Shown here: piece after piece, positions 42,520 to 57,058 of the stretch | Position numbering within the stretch: position 1 is the stretch's first letter | Layout of the letters: every line of letters starts with the position of its first letter | Assembly: GCF_026242055.1 (NCBI RefSeq) | Contig: NZ_JAPJDL010000006.1 | Location: forward strand, 1-64,000 | DNA: 64,000 nucleotides | Origin: Lentzea sp. NEAU-D7 | GTDB lineage: Bacteria; Actinomycetota; Actinomycetes; Mycobacteriales; Pseudonocardiaceae | Reading direction: 5' to 3' | Translations under genes and position numbers: made by a program | Notes under the pieces: generated by a model | Told to the model about the DNA's origin: nothing | The model's input: the letters and a program-made list of their open reading frames with translations, nothing else | Database searches by the model: none

Positions 42520-43293
42520 TCACACCGCCAGCCTTCGGTGGAAGAAACGAACCCCGAGCACGACGCCCACGCCGACCAACGCACCGAGGTACGCGATGTG
42601 GCCCAACGCTGGTAAGAGGTTCAACGTGCCGAACGTCAGGCCTCGCGCCAGTTCGATGCCGTGCCACGCCGGTGTCAGCCACACGACCGGCAGCAACCAG
42701 TCCGGCAGCTGGCTGACCGGGAAGAACGCACCGGTGAACAAGGTCATCGGCATGAGCACGAACCGGAAGATGTTGTTGAACGCCTCCGGCTTCTCCAAGG
42801 TCGCGCTGTAGGCGACCAGCGGTGCGCCGAAGGCGAGCCCCGCCAGTGCCGCGACCGGAATCGCGAGCAGGATGCCCGGCCCGGCCGCCGCGCCGAGTGC
42901 GAAGGCGATGCCCACGAACACCACGGCCCGCAGGAACAGCTGCGAGCCGATCCACATCATCTGCGAGTAGAGCACCTGCGCCGGCGTGATCGGCGTGGCC
43001 ACCATCGCGATGAACGACTTCTGCCACATGAACTGCGACATGACCGGGAAGGTCGACTCGAACGTGGCGCCCTGCACGGCGGTGACCACGACCAACGCGG
43101 GCGCGAGGTACTGCAGGTACGGCACGCCGCCGATCAGCGCCGTCGACTGCACCTGCGACCCGAACCCCAGACCGAGCGCCACGAGGAACAGCACCGGCGT
43201 GAGGAAGCCCGACACCGCCGTCGCGCGCCAGTTGCGCCGGTACCACGTCCAGGTCTTCTCGAACGCGAACCAGGAAGCCCTCAGCGTCTGCAT
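42520..43293 (-). CDS. ABC-2 type transporter permease
   Basis: 257 residues. Its ATG overlaps the ATPase stop (TGATG). The layout matches its neighbour: SGFLTPVLFLVALGLGFGSQ, MTLFTGAFFPVSQLPDWL, and a C-terminal pair LGHIAYLGALVGVGVVLGVR. The two permeases are paralogous, suggesting a heterodimeric channel with one shared ATPase. Gene order is ATPase, permease, permease, all overlapping or nearly so. Confidence 0.92.
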   Translation of the reverse strand: MQTLRASWFAFEKTWTWYRRNWRATAVSGFLTPVLFLVALGLGFGSQVQSTALIGGVPYLQYLAPALVVVTAVQGATFESTFPVMSQFMWQKSFIAMVATPITPAQVLYSQMMWIGSQLFLRAVVFVGIAFALGAAAGPGILLAIPVAALAGLAFGAPLVAYSATLEKPEAFNNIFRFVLMPMTLFTGAFFPVSQLPDWLLPVVWLTPAWHGIELARGLTFGTLNLLPALGHIAYLGALVGVGVVLGVRFFHRRLAV

Positions 43294-44207
43294 CAGTCCA
43301 CCAACGTCCGGCCGGTGAGCCGCAGGAACACGTCCTCCAGCGAACTGCGCCGCACCAGGCTCTGCACCGGCTGCACCCCTTGCTCGTGGACTCTCTGGAG
43401 GGTCGCCTCCCCGTCCTGCGTGTAGAGCAGCAACCGGTCCGGCAGCACCTCGACCCGCTCGGCGAACCGCTCCAGGTCGGGCTTCTGCGCGCCGGGCCGG
43501 AACCGCAGCTCCAGCACCTCCCTGGTGGAGTACCGGCTGATCAGTTCACTGGGCGAGCCCTCGGCCGCGATCCGCCCGCCGTCCATCACCACGAGCCTGT
43601 CGCACAGCTGCTCGGCCTCGTCCATGTAGTGGGTGGTGATGATGAGCGTGACGCCGTCCTGCTTCAGCCGGAACAGCCTGTCCCACAACAGGTGCCGCGC
43701 CTGCGGGTCCAACCCGGTGGTCGGCTCGTCGAGCAGGAGCAGCTCCGGGTCGTTCACGAGGGACCGCGCGATCGTGAGCCGCCGCTTCATGCCACCGCTG
43801 AGCGGCTCGACCTCGTGGTCGGCCCGATCCACGAGCTGCGCGAACTCGAGCAGCTCCTCGGCCTTCTCGCGGCACCTCTGCCGCGACATACCGAAGTACC
43901 GCCCGTAGATCTGCAGGTTCTGCCGGACCGTCAGCTCCGTGTCCAGGTTGTCGAGCTGCGGAACCACCCCGAGCCGAGCCCGGATCTTGGGCCCCTCGGT
44001 CCCCGGATCCATGCCGAGCACCTTCAGCTCGCCACCGGTCCGCCCCGACACGCACGAGATCATCCGCATCGTCGACGACTTCCCGGCCCCGTTGGGCCCG
44101 AGGAACCCGAACGCCTCCCCCCGCCGCACCTCGACGTCGATGCCGCGCACGGCCTCGAACGACCCGAAGTGCTTGGTCAGAGCCTTGGCCTCAACGAGGT
44201 TGTCCAC
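43293..44207 (-). CDS. ABC transporter ATP-binding protein (DrrA/NodI-like)
   Basis: 304 residues from GTG 44207. Walker A is FGFLGPNGAGKSSTMRM, the Q loop is GVVPQLDNLD, the signature is EPLSGGMKRRL, Walker B is LLLLDEPTTGLDP, and the H loop is ITTHYMDEAEQL. The C-terminal extension (LRFRPGAQKPDLERFAERVE) and SSLEDVFLRLTGR are typical of the DrrA subgroup. It powers the two downstream permeases. It is divergent from the GNAT gene, 56 bases between starts. Confidence 0.94.
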   Translation of the reverse strand: MDNLVEAKALTKHFGSFEAVRGIDVEVRRGEAFGFLGPNGAGKSSTMRMISCVSGRTGGELKVLGMDPGTEGPKIRARLGVVPQLDNLDTELTVRQNLQIYGRYFGMSRQRCREKAEELLEFAQLVDRADHEVEPLSGGMKRRLTIARSLVNDPELLLLDEPTTGLDPQARHLLWDRLFRLKQDGVTLIITTHYMDEAEQLCDRLVVMDGGRIAAEGSPSELISRYSTREVLELRFRPGAQKPDLERFAERVEVLPDRLLLYTQDGEATLQRVHEQGVQPVQSLVRRSSLEDVFLRLTGRTLVD

Positions 44208-44263
44208 CCGCCCGACGTTAACGAACAGGTCTGACAATTCTCGACGCAATTACGATCAGGGCC

Positions 44264-44845
44264 ATGCCCGAACTGCACTGGCTCTCGGAAGCCGACGACA
44301 CCCTCCGCGCCGAGATCCACGCCGTCGTGCACGACGTGGTGGCGGCGGGCGGAGCCGTCGGCTACCACGAACCGCCGACCTACGACCGCATCTCGTCCTG
44401 GTTGGACACCGTGCTGAAGCAGGTGCGGGACGGCGACGCGGCCTTCTGCACGGCCGTCGTGGACGGTGTCGTGCGCGCGGTGGGCTTGTGGCGGCGCGGT
44501 TCCACGGCCGTGTTCCAGCACCGGGCCGAGGTGCAGCAGATCATGGCCCACCCGTCCGCCCGCGGGCTCGGCCTGGGCAAGCTCGTGGTCGAGGGTCTCG
44601 TCGAGAACGCCCGCGCGGCGGGCATCGAGATCGTCATGCTCGGTGTGCGGGGCAACAACCACGGAGCCATCGAACTGTACGAACGCATCGGGTTCCGGGA
44701 GTGCGGGCGGATGCCGAACGCGATCGCCGTGGGCACCGAGCGGTGGGACGACGTGTGGATGTACCTGCCGCTCGGCTACCCGGAGGGGACGACGTTGAAC
44801 GGCGACAAGCCGGGCGGTCTGGGCAGCAGCCCTCGACGCGGCTGA
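44264..44845 (+). CDS. GNAT family N-acetyltransferase
   Basis: 193 residues. The acetyl-CoA-binding motif is QQIMAHPSARGLGLGKLVVE (R/Q-x-x-G-x-G/A loop), and VRGNNHGAIELYERIGFREC is the classic GNAT end. The substrate is unknown. TACGAT seven bases before the ATG and the absence of an SD hint at a leaderless transcript. It is convergent with ndk across the homopolymer tract. Confidence 0.9.
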   Translation: MPELHWLSEADDTLRAEIHAVVHDVVAAGGAVGYHEPPTYDRISSWLDTVLKQVRDGDAAFCTAVVDGVVRAVGLWRRGSTAVFQHRAEVQQIMAHPSARGLGLGKLVVEGLVENARAAGIEIVMLGVRGNNHGAIELYERIGFRECGRMPNAIAVGTERWDDVWMYLPLGYPEGTTLNGDKPGGLGSSPRRG

Positions 44846-45010
44846 TCCCCGCAAGACATTGACGAGCGCCTGATCGAACGCGAAGCCGAAGGCGAGCCGT
44901 CCTTACCAAAGGCTCCGGGTGCGCCCCTCTACGCAACGCGCCTCCGCCCAACGCAACAGGCGTGCCATCTACCCGCGTGCGGCGTGGACCCGGCTTTGGA
45001 TCAGATTGGC

Positions 45011-45075
<65 letters not shown>

Positions 45076-45082
45076 AACAACA

Positions 45083-45106
45083 CCGGGGGCCGGCCGTAAC
45101 CCCCGG
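45083..45106 (-). terminator. terminator candidate after ndk
   Basis: ccggggg (45083-45089) pairs with cccccgg (45100-45106) across a 10-base loop, 28 bases past the ndk stop. The adjacent homopolymer could reinforce termination. Confidence 0.6.
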
Positions 45107-45134
45107 CACGCCCCCCGACAGAACCCGAGAAACC

Positions 45135-45545
45135 TCAGAGGTTCGGGAACCAGATCTTGATCTCGCGCTCGGCGGACTCGGCCGAGTCGGAACCGTGCAC
45201 CAGGTTGAACTGGACCTCGGTGCCGAAGTCGCCGCGGATGGTGCCGGGCGTGGCCTTCTCGACGGGGTCGGTCCCACCGGCGAGCTGGCGGAAGGCCGGC
45301 ACCGCGCGGACACCCTCCACCACGAGCGCGACCAGCGGTCCGCCGGTGATGAAGTCGACGAGGTCGTTGTAGAACGACTTGCCGTCGTGCTCCGCGTAGT
45401 GCTGCTCGGCGGTGGCGCGGTCGGCGGTGCGCAGCTCCAGGGCGGCGAGCTTGAGGCCCTTGCGCTCGATGCGGGCGATCACCTCGCCAACGAGACCACG
45501 GGCAACGCCATCGGGCTTAACGAGAACCAGGGTGCGCTCGGACAC
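45135..45545 (-). CDS. ndk: nucleoside diphosphate kinase
   Basis: 136 residues from GTG 45545 with gaggag upstream; exact family length. [20 protein letters not shown] starts the fold and [16 protein letters not shown] holds the phosphorylated histidine. It transfers phosphate between nucleoside di- and triphosphates. In many actinobacteria ndk directly follows folC-DUF4233; here 13 kb of accessory genes lie between. Confidence 0.97.
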   Translation of the reverse strand: MSERTLVLVKPDGVARGLVGEVIARIERKGLKLAALELRTADRATAEQHYAEHDGKSFYNDLVDFITGGPLVALVVEGVRAVPAFRQLAGGTDPVEKATPGTIRGDFGTEVQFNLVHGSDSAESAEREIKIWFPNL

Positions 45546-45642
45546 GACGGTGTGACTCCTCGAAAACAGGTACGGGATGTGCGAACAGGGTAGCCGCGCA
45601 CGTCGGGAGGGCTGTGACCCGGGATACGTCATAGTTCTGCGC

Positions 45643-46260
45643 GTGAGTTCACAGCACACCGGATCAGCTCTGACCGGCGCCGCCGTCCTGTTCGTCCTGC
45701 TCCGTCTCCTCGCGGTGTCCCACTACGACTGGCACACCGCGTTCGCCCTGCTCCACACGCTGGAACTGGACGACGCGCCCGGTCTGTTCCTCGGCACGTT
45801 CATGGCCGACGACCGCATCAGCACGGTGCTGCTGATGATCGTCACCCCGGCGACGTTCTTCTTCTACCTGCGCACCCGCAAGGATCCGGAACGCGCGAGC
45901 ACGACGGCGCTCCTCACGTTGATCGTGCTCGTCGCGCTGATGGTGTCCCACACGCTGACGTACCACCGTTGGTGGATCTCCGCCGGCGCCGTCGCGATCG
46001 GTGCGGCCATGGTGCTGGCCATTCGCAACGCGCGGTGGCTGCTCAAGTGGTTCGCCTGGCTGCTGGCCGGTTCCGCGCTCGCGGTGGCCGCCGTCGTCAG
46101 CACGCCGTGGGTGCCCAAGGAGAAGATCAACGACCTCGAGGAGGTCTACGTGTTCGAGACGAGCCCGGGGTTCCTCAAGGTGCTCAAGGCGAAGGACCGC
46201 GAGTTCACGATCCTCCGCACCGAGGACGTCCTGAAGCGCGTGGAGCTAGCCGATCACTAG
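45643..46260 (+). CDS. hypothetical integral membrane protein
   Basis: 205 residues from GTG 45643. Four to five hydrophobic segments ([85 protein letters not shown]). They are followed by a C-terminal soluble tail of about 40 residues ([20 protein letters not shown]). No family is recognised and no SD is evident. It is divergent from ndk (97 bases). The stop shares bases with the stop of the convergent DHA2 exporter (ctag). Confidence 0.75.
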   Translation: MSSQHTGSALTGAAVLFVLLRLLAVSHYDWHTAFALLHTLELDDAPGLFLGTFMADDRISTVLLMIVTPATFFFYLRTRKDPERASTTALLTLIVLVALMVSHTLTYHRWWISAGAVAIGAAMVLAIRNARWLLKWFAWLLAGSALAVAAVVSTPWVPKEKINDLEEVYVFETSPGFLKVLKAKDREFTILRTEDVLKRVELADH

Positions 46261-47699
46261 TGCACCAGCACGGGCTGGGCCTCGCGGTCGACGGTGACCT
46301 GCCGCAGCACGAACACCGCCAGCCCGAGCGCCACCGACACGAGCGCCGCCGAGATCCAGAACGCCAGGTGGAAGCCCGAGGTCAGGGCTTCCAGGCGGTC
46401 GACGCCCGAGGCGAGCAGCGACGACGTGTAGGTGGTCGAGGTCGTGGCCAGCACGGCCAGTCCCAGGGCGCCACCGACCTGCGCGGTCGTGTTCACGAGA
46501 CCGGACGCCAGGCCCGCCTCGCCGTGCGCGGCGCCGGACATCGCGAGCGTCATCAGGGCCGGGAACGACAGGCCCAGCCCGATGCCCAGCGGTGCCACGG
46601 CGGGCAGGATGTGCGCGACGTACGAGCCGTCGACCGGCACCTGCGTGAACACCACCATGCCGGCCAGCATGAACAGCAGGCCCACGATCAGCATGTTGCG
46701 TTCGCCGAAGCGGGTGTTCAGGCGTGCCGACAGCGACACCGAGAACACCGCGATCGCGCCAGCGACTGGCATGAACGCCAGGCCGATCTGCAACGGCGTG
46801 TACTGCAGCACGAGCTGCATGTACAGCGTGCCGAGGAAGAACAGGCCGAACATGCCGGCGACCATGGAGATCTGCACCAGGTTCGCGCCGGTCACGTTGC
46901 GGGACTTGAACACCCGCAGCGGCAGCAACGGCTTCGCGGCGGTCCGCTGGCGTTGCACGAACCCCGCCAGCAACGCCAGCGCGACGGCGCCCAGCCCCAG
47001 CGTGTGCGCGGAGTTGAAGCCGTGGTGCTCCGCCTTGACGATCGTGTAGACGCCGAGCATCACGGCGGCGACGATCAGCAGCGCGCCGAGGACGTCCGCG
47101 CCCTCGCGCAGGCCGAGGCCGACCGAGTCGGGCACCAGGCGCACGGCCGCCACCGCGGCCACGATGCCGATCGGGATGTTCACGAAGAAGATCCAGTGCC
47201 ACGACATGGCGTCGGTCAGCACACCGCCGAGCAACAGGCCGAGAGACGCGCCCGCCGCCGCGACGAAGCTGAACACGCCGATGGCGCGCCTCTGCTCGTT
47301 GGGCTCGGGGAACATCGTCACGACCATGCCCAGCGTCACGGACGTGGCGAGCGCACCGCCCGCACCCTGCACGAACCTCGAAATGATCAGCATTTCGGAG
47401 CTGAACGAGAGCCCGCACAGCAGCGACGCCACCGTGAAGACCCCCAGGCCGATCAGAAACACCTTCTTGTGCCCGATCAGGTCGCCCAGACGACCCGCGA
47501 GCAGGAGCAGACCGCCGTAGGCGATCAGGTACGCGTTCACGACCCAGGCGAGTCCCGCCTGGCTGAACTCGAGGTCTTCCGCGATGGCGGGCAGCGCGAC
47601 GTTCACGATCGTCTGGTCCAGCACGATCATCAACATCCCTGCGCACAGCACGATCAGCGCCAGCCAGCGCGAGTCGGTTCTCGATCCCCCTGAAGTCAT
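46257..47699 (-). CDS. MFS drug exporter, DHA2 (EmrB/QacA) family
   Basis: 480 residues with about 14 membrane segments. Motif D-like MLMIVLDQTIVNVALPAIA at the N terminus, WVVNAYLIAYGGLLLLAGRL, and motif A GRLGDLIGHKKVFL; motif C-like GLLLGGVLTDAMSWHWIFFV. The family exports drugs, dyes or antibiotics with protons. It is downstream of a MarR gene on the same strand, with a dyad at 47715-47738 immediately upstream, so it is probably repressed by that MarR protein until an inducer binds. Confidence 0.94.
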   Translation of the reverse strand: MTSGGSRTDSRWLALIVLCAGMLMIVLDQTIVNVALPAIAEDLEFSQAGLAWVVNAYLIAYGGLLLLAGRLGDLIGHKKVFLIGLGVFTVASLLCGLSFSSEMLIISRFVQGAGGALATSVTLGMVVTMFPEPNEQRRAIGVFSFVAAAGASLGLLLGGVLTDAMSWHWIFFVNIPIGIVAAVAAVRLVPDSVGLGLREGADVLGALLIVAAVMLGVYTIVKAEHHGFNSAHTLGLGAVALALLAGFVQRQRTAAKPLLPLRVFKSRNVTGANLVQISMVAGMFGLFFLGTLYMQLVLQYTPLQIGLAFMPVAGAIAVFSVSLSARLNTRFGERNMLIVGLLFMLAGMVVFTQVPVDGSYVAHILPAVAPLGIGLGLSFPALMTLAMSGAAHGEAGLASGLVNTTAQVGGALGLAVLATTSTTYTSSLLASGVDRLEALTSGFHLAFWISAALVSVALGLAVFVLRQVTVDREAQPVLVH

Positions 47700-47714
47700 A
47701 AGAGGAACCGTAAC

Positions 47715-47738
47715 AGATAGTTTTGTACGGGACTATCT
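47715..47738. promoter_or_regulatory. MarR-type operator before the exporter
   Basis: agatagt (47715-47721) and actatct (47732-47738) are perfect 7-bp arms around a 10-bp centre, 16 bases upstream of the exporter ATG. The size and dyad form suit a MarR dimer. A related gggactat half-site occurs upstream of marR. Confidence 0.6.
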
Positions 47739-47739
47739 T

Positions 47740-48222
47740 CTATCCAACGGCATGACGCAGCGCACGTTTGCGCGGCGGCTTCTCACATGCCACAGGAGTG
47801 CTCAGACGGCCCTCGACCAGCCTCGTCAGGCCGTTGACCAGGCCGGACCGTTCGTCGGCTGGCAACGAACCCAGCACGCTGCCGACCACGTCCCGGTACA
47901 CCTCGTCGGCCTTCGCCACGATCGCGCGGCCCTGCTCGGTCACGACCACGACGCGGGCGCGCCGGTCCGTCGGCGACGGCCTGCGCTCGGCGTGGCCGGC
48001 GGACTCGAGCGCGTCCATCGTCACGACCATGGTCGTCTTGTCGATGCTGATCACGTCGGCGATCTCGGTCTGCGTGAGATCCGCGTCCAGCGCGGTGGAC
48101 AGCACGCAGCGGGCTCGCGGAGTCAGTCCGATCTCCGCGAGCCTCGCCGTCAGCTCCGTCTCCAGCGCGTGTCCCGTCCGATGCAGCAGCATCATCAGGT
48201 CAGTACACCCCGTCGTGCCCAT
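47740..48222 (-). CDS. MarR family transcriptional regulator
   Basis: 160 residues. The winged helix has LTQTEIADVISIDKTTMVVT for the recognition helix and the wing RRPSPTDRRARVVVVTEQGR with the conserved DxRxR. It probably represses the exporter gene that follows by 40 bases, and itself. Two candidate operators, 47715-47738 and 48251-48277, support this. Confidence 0.93.
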   Translation of the reverse strand: MGTTGCTDLMMLLHRTGHALETELTARLAEIGLTPRARCVLSTALDADLTQTEIADVISIDKTTMVVTMDALESAGHAERRPSPTDRRARVVVVTEQGRAIVAKADEVYRDVVGSVLGSLPADERSGLVNGLTRLVEGRLSTPVACEKPPRKRALRHAVG

Positions 48223-48250
48223 GAGCTCGACGGTACCAAACTGATCTGGA

Positions 48251-48272
48251 ACAAAACTGTTTGTCAGCGGGA

Positions 48273-48277
<5 letters not shown>
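48251..48277. promoter_or_regulatory. candidate second MarR site upstream of marR
   Basis: acaaaactgtttgt (48251-48264) is an inverted repeat (acaaa/tttgt), followed by gggactatt (48269-48277), which matches the right half of the exporter operator. It sits 29-55 bases upstream of the marR ATG and overlaps the last codon of the amylase gene. Confidence 0.45.
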
Positions 48278-53672
<5,395 letters not shown>

Positions 53673-53696
53673 CGCGACCTCCTTGTCGCAAACTCT

Positions 53697-53711
53697 TGCA
53701 GGGTTGCTGCA
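53697..53711. promoter_or_regulatory. candidate LacI-type operator before the amylopullulanase
   Basis: tgcag (53697-53701) and ctgca (53707-53711) form a dyad 25 bases upstream of the start; cttgcag here recalls MalR-type sites of streptomycete amylase promoters. A second ttgcaaatgtttgcg lies at about 53751. No LacI gene is in the window. Confidence 0.35.
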
Positions 53712-53766
53712 CGAAACCACGACAAACAGCGGGAAACAATACGTCGGGCGTTGCAAATGTTTGCGA

Positions 53767-55011
53767 TCAGCCTGCCGGACGTCGGTAGGTGATCGCCATC
53801 CGCAGCGGATGTGAGCGCCACTCGTTGACCGCGAGCCCGGCTATCACGCCGATGCCCTCGACGGACTCCGGTGTCGCGGGCGCGCTGCGGCTCGGTGACC
53901 CCGCCAGCGGTCCCTCGGTCGGTGGCGGCGAGAACTGGGCGATGACCATCTGCCGGCCGTCGTGCGGCTGCACGGCCAGCAGGATGTGCGGATCGGCCTG
54001 CTCACCCTGGTTCTCGATCGGTTCCAGAGACAGGAACTCACCGCGTTCCGCCGCCACTCCCGCCATCCGGCCGGCCCACTTGAAGGCGTTCATCACGTCG
54101 TCGTCGGAGAGCGCCGCGTCGGCCTCGGGCAGTGTGACCTGCTCCAGGCGCGTGCCGTGCGCGGTCATCTGGCCGTTGGTGGTGAAGCGGTCGGGAATCA
54201 TCGCTTCGCCGGTCTCGACGTCGATGAGGAGCATGTCGCGGAACCTGGTCTCGGCGAGCGGCGAGCGGCCCATCAGCCCGCGGCCGAGCATCTCCCCCAG
54301 CTTCGGGTCGGTGGTCCGCCAGTACGTCGTCCGCTCGCCGATCTGCAGGCCGATGAAACCCTTGACCGGCAGGCTCGGCAGCGCCGTGACGAGGGTCTGG
54401 CCCGGTTCGGCCGGCGGTGGCGGCACCTGGGCCCGGAACGGCGGCAGCGAGGCGAACCCCGGATCGACCCGTGCCGTGCGGACGACGTGATGTGCCCACG
54501 CCCGCACGCGCGTCAACGGGTGATCGGGGAACCTGGGGTCGTGCCGGGGATCGTCGCCCGCGTGGAACGGCAGCACACCCTCCAGCTCGGGTGCGTAGGG
54601 GTGCGGCCTGACCCAGTTCTGGAACCCGATCTCGGCCGCGAGGATCGCCTCCCGCGCGCCCGTCATGCCGCGTTCCGCCGCACCTAGCTGCAACACGGCG
54701 CTGCAGCTCTCCTTGGGGATGGTGAAAGAGGCGACGAACACCTGCCCGTTCGGCTGGTTCGGCAGCGGCATCTTGACGATCCGCAGCAGCGCCGGAGCCC
54801 CTCCGAGCTGGACGACGTGCGCCTCGATCAGGCAGCCGGTCTCGCCGTGGATCAAAGCGAGGTCGTGCCTGAGCCTCGGCAGGTCGTCCAGCCCGGCGGG
54901 CAGGTCGGGGACCAGGCCGTGGTAGGCCAGTTCGGCCTGGTCACCGCTGGGGTGCTGCCAGGTGTTCTGGTCGAGCTGACGGAAGCCGGTGGTGTCGAAC
55001 GAGATGGGCAC
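53767..55011 (-). CDS. hypothetical protein
   Basis: 414 residues. Begins MPISFDTTGFRQLDQNTWQH; it shows mixed alpha/beta composition with no signal peptide or membrane segment and a Pro-rich linker (RAQVPPPPAEPGQ). LRHDLALIHGETGCLIEAHV and MIPDRFTTNGQMTAHGTRLE are the most distinctive parts. I do not recognise the family. It lies between the amylopullulanase and PhoD genes, all minus strand; 21 bases separate its start from the phoD stop, so the two may be co-transcribed. Confidence 0.7.
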   Translation of the reverse strand: MPISFDTTGFRQLDQNTWQHPSGDQAELAYHGLVPDLPAGLDDLPRLRHDLALIHGETGCLIEAHVVQLGGAPALLRIVKMPLPNQPNGQVFVASFTIPKESCSAVLQLGAAERGMTGAREAILAAEIGFQNWVRPHPYAPELEGVLPFHAGDDPRHDPRFPDHPLTRVRAWAHHVVRTARVDPGFASLPPFRAQVPPPPAEPGQTLVTALPSLPVKGFIGLQIGERTTYWRTTDPKLGEMLGRGLMGRSPLAETRFRDMLLIDVETGEAMIPDRFTTNGQMTAHGTRLEQVTLPEADAALSDDDVMNAFKWAGRMAGVAAERGEFLSLEPIENQGEQADPHILLAVQPHDGRQMVIAQFSPPPTEGPLAGSPSRSAPATPESVEGIGVIAGLAVNEWRSHPLRMAITYRRPAG

Positions 55012-55032
55012 CCACCGACCCTACGACTCCCG

Positions 55033-56541
55033 TCAGGCGGCCCTGAGCGTTTTGGACCAGAGGGAGGCGCCGGTCGCGTCGCGCAGCCACACCGTGAGCT
55101 CGTGCCGCGACGCCTTGACCTCGCCGAAGTGCTGGAACCCGTCCAGCGGCGTGGTGTTGGCGGCGGGCGGCGCGTGCACGAACACGGCCTGCGGGCCGAA
55201 GGTCGGGTCGAGCGCGTTCGGGCCGAACGCACCGGCGTGCAGCGGGCCGGACACGAACTCCCAGAACGGGTCGAAGTCGGCCACGGCCGCGCGGTCGGGC
55301 GAGTAGTGGTGCGCGGCCGTGTAGTGGACGTCCGCCGTGAGCCACACGGTGTTCTTGACGTGGCGGCGCTTGAGTTCCCTGAGCACCCACGCGATCTCGT
55401 GCTCGCGGCCGTTGGGCGCGCCCGGCAGGCCGTTGGCGACACCCTCGATGTCGGTGCCGTCCGGCACGGTCAGGCCGATCGGGAGGTCCGCCGCGATGAT
55501 CTTCCACGTGGCGGTGCTGCGGCTGAGCCCGTCGACGAGCCACTTCGCCTGCCGGGCGCCGAGGACCACGCCGGGCTGGTCCTTGGGCGAGGTGTTCCTG
55601 TCTTTGTAGGTGCGCATGTCGAGCACGAAGATCTCGACGTTGCGGCCGTAGGAGAACTTCCGGTAGACGCGGCCGTCGACCGCGCGCGTCCGGTCGATCG
55701 GCATCCACTCGTGGAACGCCTGGAAAGCGCGCTGCGCCAACACGTCCACGCGCTTCTCGGTGTAGAGCGGGCTGGTGAGGATCTCGCCCGGATACCAGTT
55801 GTTCGTGACCTCGTGGTCGTCCCACTGCGCGAAGACCGGCACCTGGGAGGCGAAGCGCTTCACGTTGTCGTCGAGGAGGTTGTAGGCGAACTGGCCGCGG
55901 TACTCGTCGAGGGTCTCGGCCACCTTGGACTTCTCCGGCGTGACGACGTTGCGCCAGATCCGGCCGTCCGGGAGCGTCACGCTCTCCTGCATCGGACCGT
56001 CGGAGTAGACGCTGTCACCGCTGTGGATGAAGAAGTCCGGCCTGCGGTCCGCCATCGCCTTGAAGATCGGCATGCCGCCGATGTCCGGGTTGATGCCCCA
56101 GCCCTGGCCCGCGACGTCACCGGACCACACGAACCGCACGTCGTCGCGGCCGAGCGGGGCGGTGGTGAAGCTGCCCGTGACGGGCGCGCTGCAGGTGCGC
56201 CCGTGCAGGTCCTCGGCCGTGACGCGGTAGTGGGCGGGGCGGCCGGGCAGCAGGTTCGACACCCTGACCTGCCCGGTGCCACCCGTCTCGGGGGTGAGCA
56301 GCGGACCGCGGAGGCGGCGCGAGTGGCGGAACTCCGGGTCGTGGGACACCTCGACGAGCATCCGCGAGGGGCGGTCCGCGCGCGTCCACACGATGCCGCC
56401 GTCCCAGGTGACGTCACCGGACTGCACGCCGTGGGTGAGGATCGGGCGGTCGGACTTCGCGAGGCTGATGCCCGAGGGCACCAGCGCCGCGGCCGTACCG
56501 AGTGCGCCTGCCTTGAACAACGTACGACGGTCGAAGGTCAT
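55033..56541 (-). CDS. phoD: PhoD-like alkaline phosphatase/phosphodiesterase
   Basis: 502 residues. A Tat-type signal with DRRTLFKAGALGTAAALVP is followed by the PhoD N-terminal domain (HGVQSGDVTWDGGIVWTRAD) and the metal-site segments FFIHSGDSVYSDG, QWDDHEVTNNWYPGE and WLTADVHYTAAHHY. PhoD hydrolyses phosphate mono- and diesters outside the cell, using Ca/Fe in characterised members, and is often induced by phosphate limitation. No clear PHO box was identified upstream. Confidence 0.95.
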   Translation of the reverse strand: MTFDRRTLFKAGALGTAAALVPSGISLAKSDRPILTHGVQSGDVTWDGGIVWTRADRPSRMLVEVSHDPEFRHSRRLRGPLLTPETGGTGQVRVSNLLPGRPAHYRVTAEDLHGRTCSAPVTGSFTTAPLGRDDVRFVWSGDVAGQGWGINPDIGGMPIFKAMADRRPDFFIHSGDSVYSDGPMQESVTLPDGRIWRNVVTPEKSKVAETLDEYRGQFAYNLLDDNVKRFASQVPVFAQWDDHEVTNNWYPGEILTSPLYTEKRVDVLAQRAFQAFHEWMPIDRTRAVDGRVYRKFSYGRNVEIFVLDMRTYKDRNTSPKDQPGVVLGARQAKWLVDGLSRSTATWKIIAADLPIGLTVPDGTDIEGVANGLPGAPNGREHEIAWVLRELKRRHVKNTVWLTADVHYTAAHHYSPDRAAVADFDPFWEFVSGPLHAGAFGPNALDPTFGPQAVFVHAPPAANTTPLDGFQHFGEVKASRHELTVWLRDATGASLWSKTLRAA

Positions 56542-56592
56542 GCGCGGTTTCTAGTCGCCGGTTCTGGCCGGCTCTGAAACCCGAGGTGAACT

Positions 56593-57021
56593 TCAGCAGC
56601 GCAGGTCGGTCCAGCCCGAGACGTAGCCGCCGCCCGGCACCGTCACGCTGGAGACCGCGCGGGTGCACTTGTCGAGCGTCGTCGCCCCGGCACCCCACAG
56701 CTCCTGCTTCGCACCGCTGCGGGTGTCGCCGCCGGGGTACTCCTCGTTGCCGTCGATCACCGCGATCCAGTTCGAGACGCGGTAAGTGTGGTTCTTGGCG
56801 TAGGAGTCCCAGACCCAGGTGTAGGCGAAGTTCTTGCCGCACCCGGCGAACTGCTTGACCGACGCGATGGTCGCGCCCTGGTACTTCACGTACCCCGTGC
56901 CGCCGATCTGCTTGGCGGAGGCACAACCGGGGACGGTCTCGGCGTGGGCGGTGCCGACACCGGCGGACAGCAGCGTCGCGGCCAGTGCGGCGGCGATGGC
57001 GAATGGCTTTCTCACAGCCAC
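56593..57021 (-). CDS. small secreted protein with four cysteines
   Basis: 142 residues (GTG 57021; a GTG at 57015 would be two codons shorter). The signal peptide is KPFAIAAALAATLLSAGVGT ending AHA (about residue 27). The mature part is about 115 residues with cysteines in VPGCASAK, FAGCGKN, LDKCTRA and the C-terminal LRC, probably two disulfides, plus many Trp/Tyr. No family is recognised. It lies between PhoD and the ESX-associated trio, all minus strand. Confidence 0.75.
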   Translation of the reverse strand: MAVRKPFAIAAALAATLLSAGVGTAHAETVPGCASAKQIGGTGYVKYQGATIASVKQFAGCGKNFAYTWVWDSYAKNHTYRVSNWIAVIDGNEEYPGGDTRSGAKQELWGAGATTLDKCTRAVSSVTVPGGGYVSGWTDLRC

Positions 57022-57058
57022 GACGCTGGCGCAGTCCGGTTATACGACGGTAAATCCG

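Noticed and set aside
44846-45010. Possible gene after GNAT
   Set aside because: No frame has a start with SD, family similarity or adequate length.
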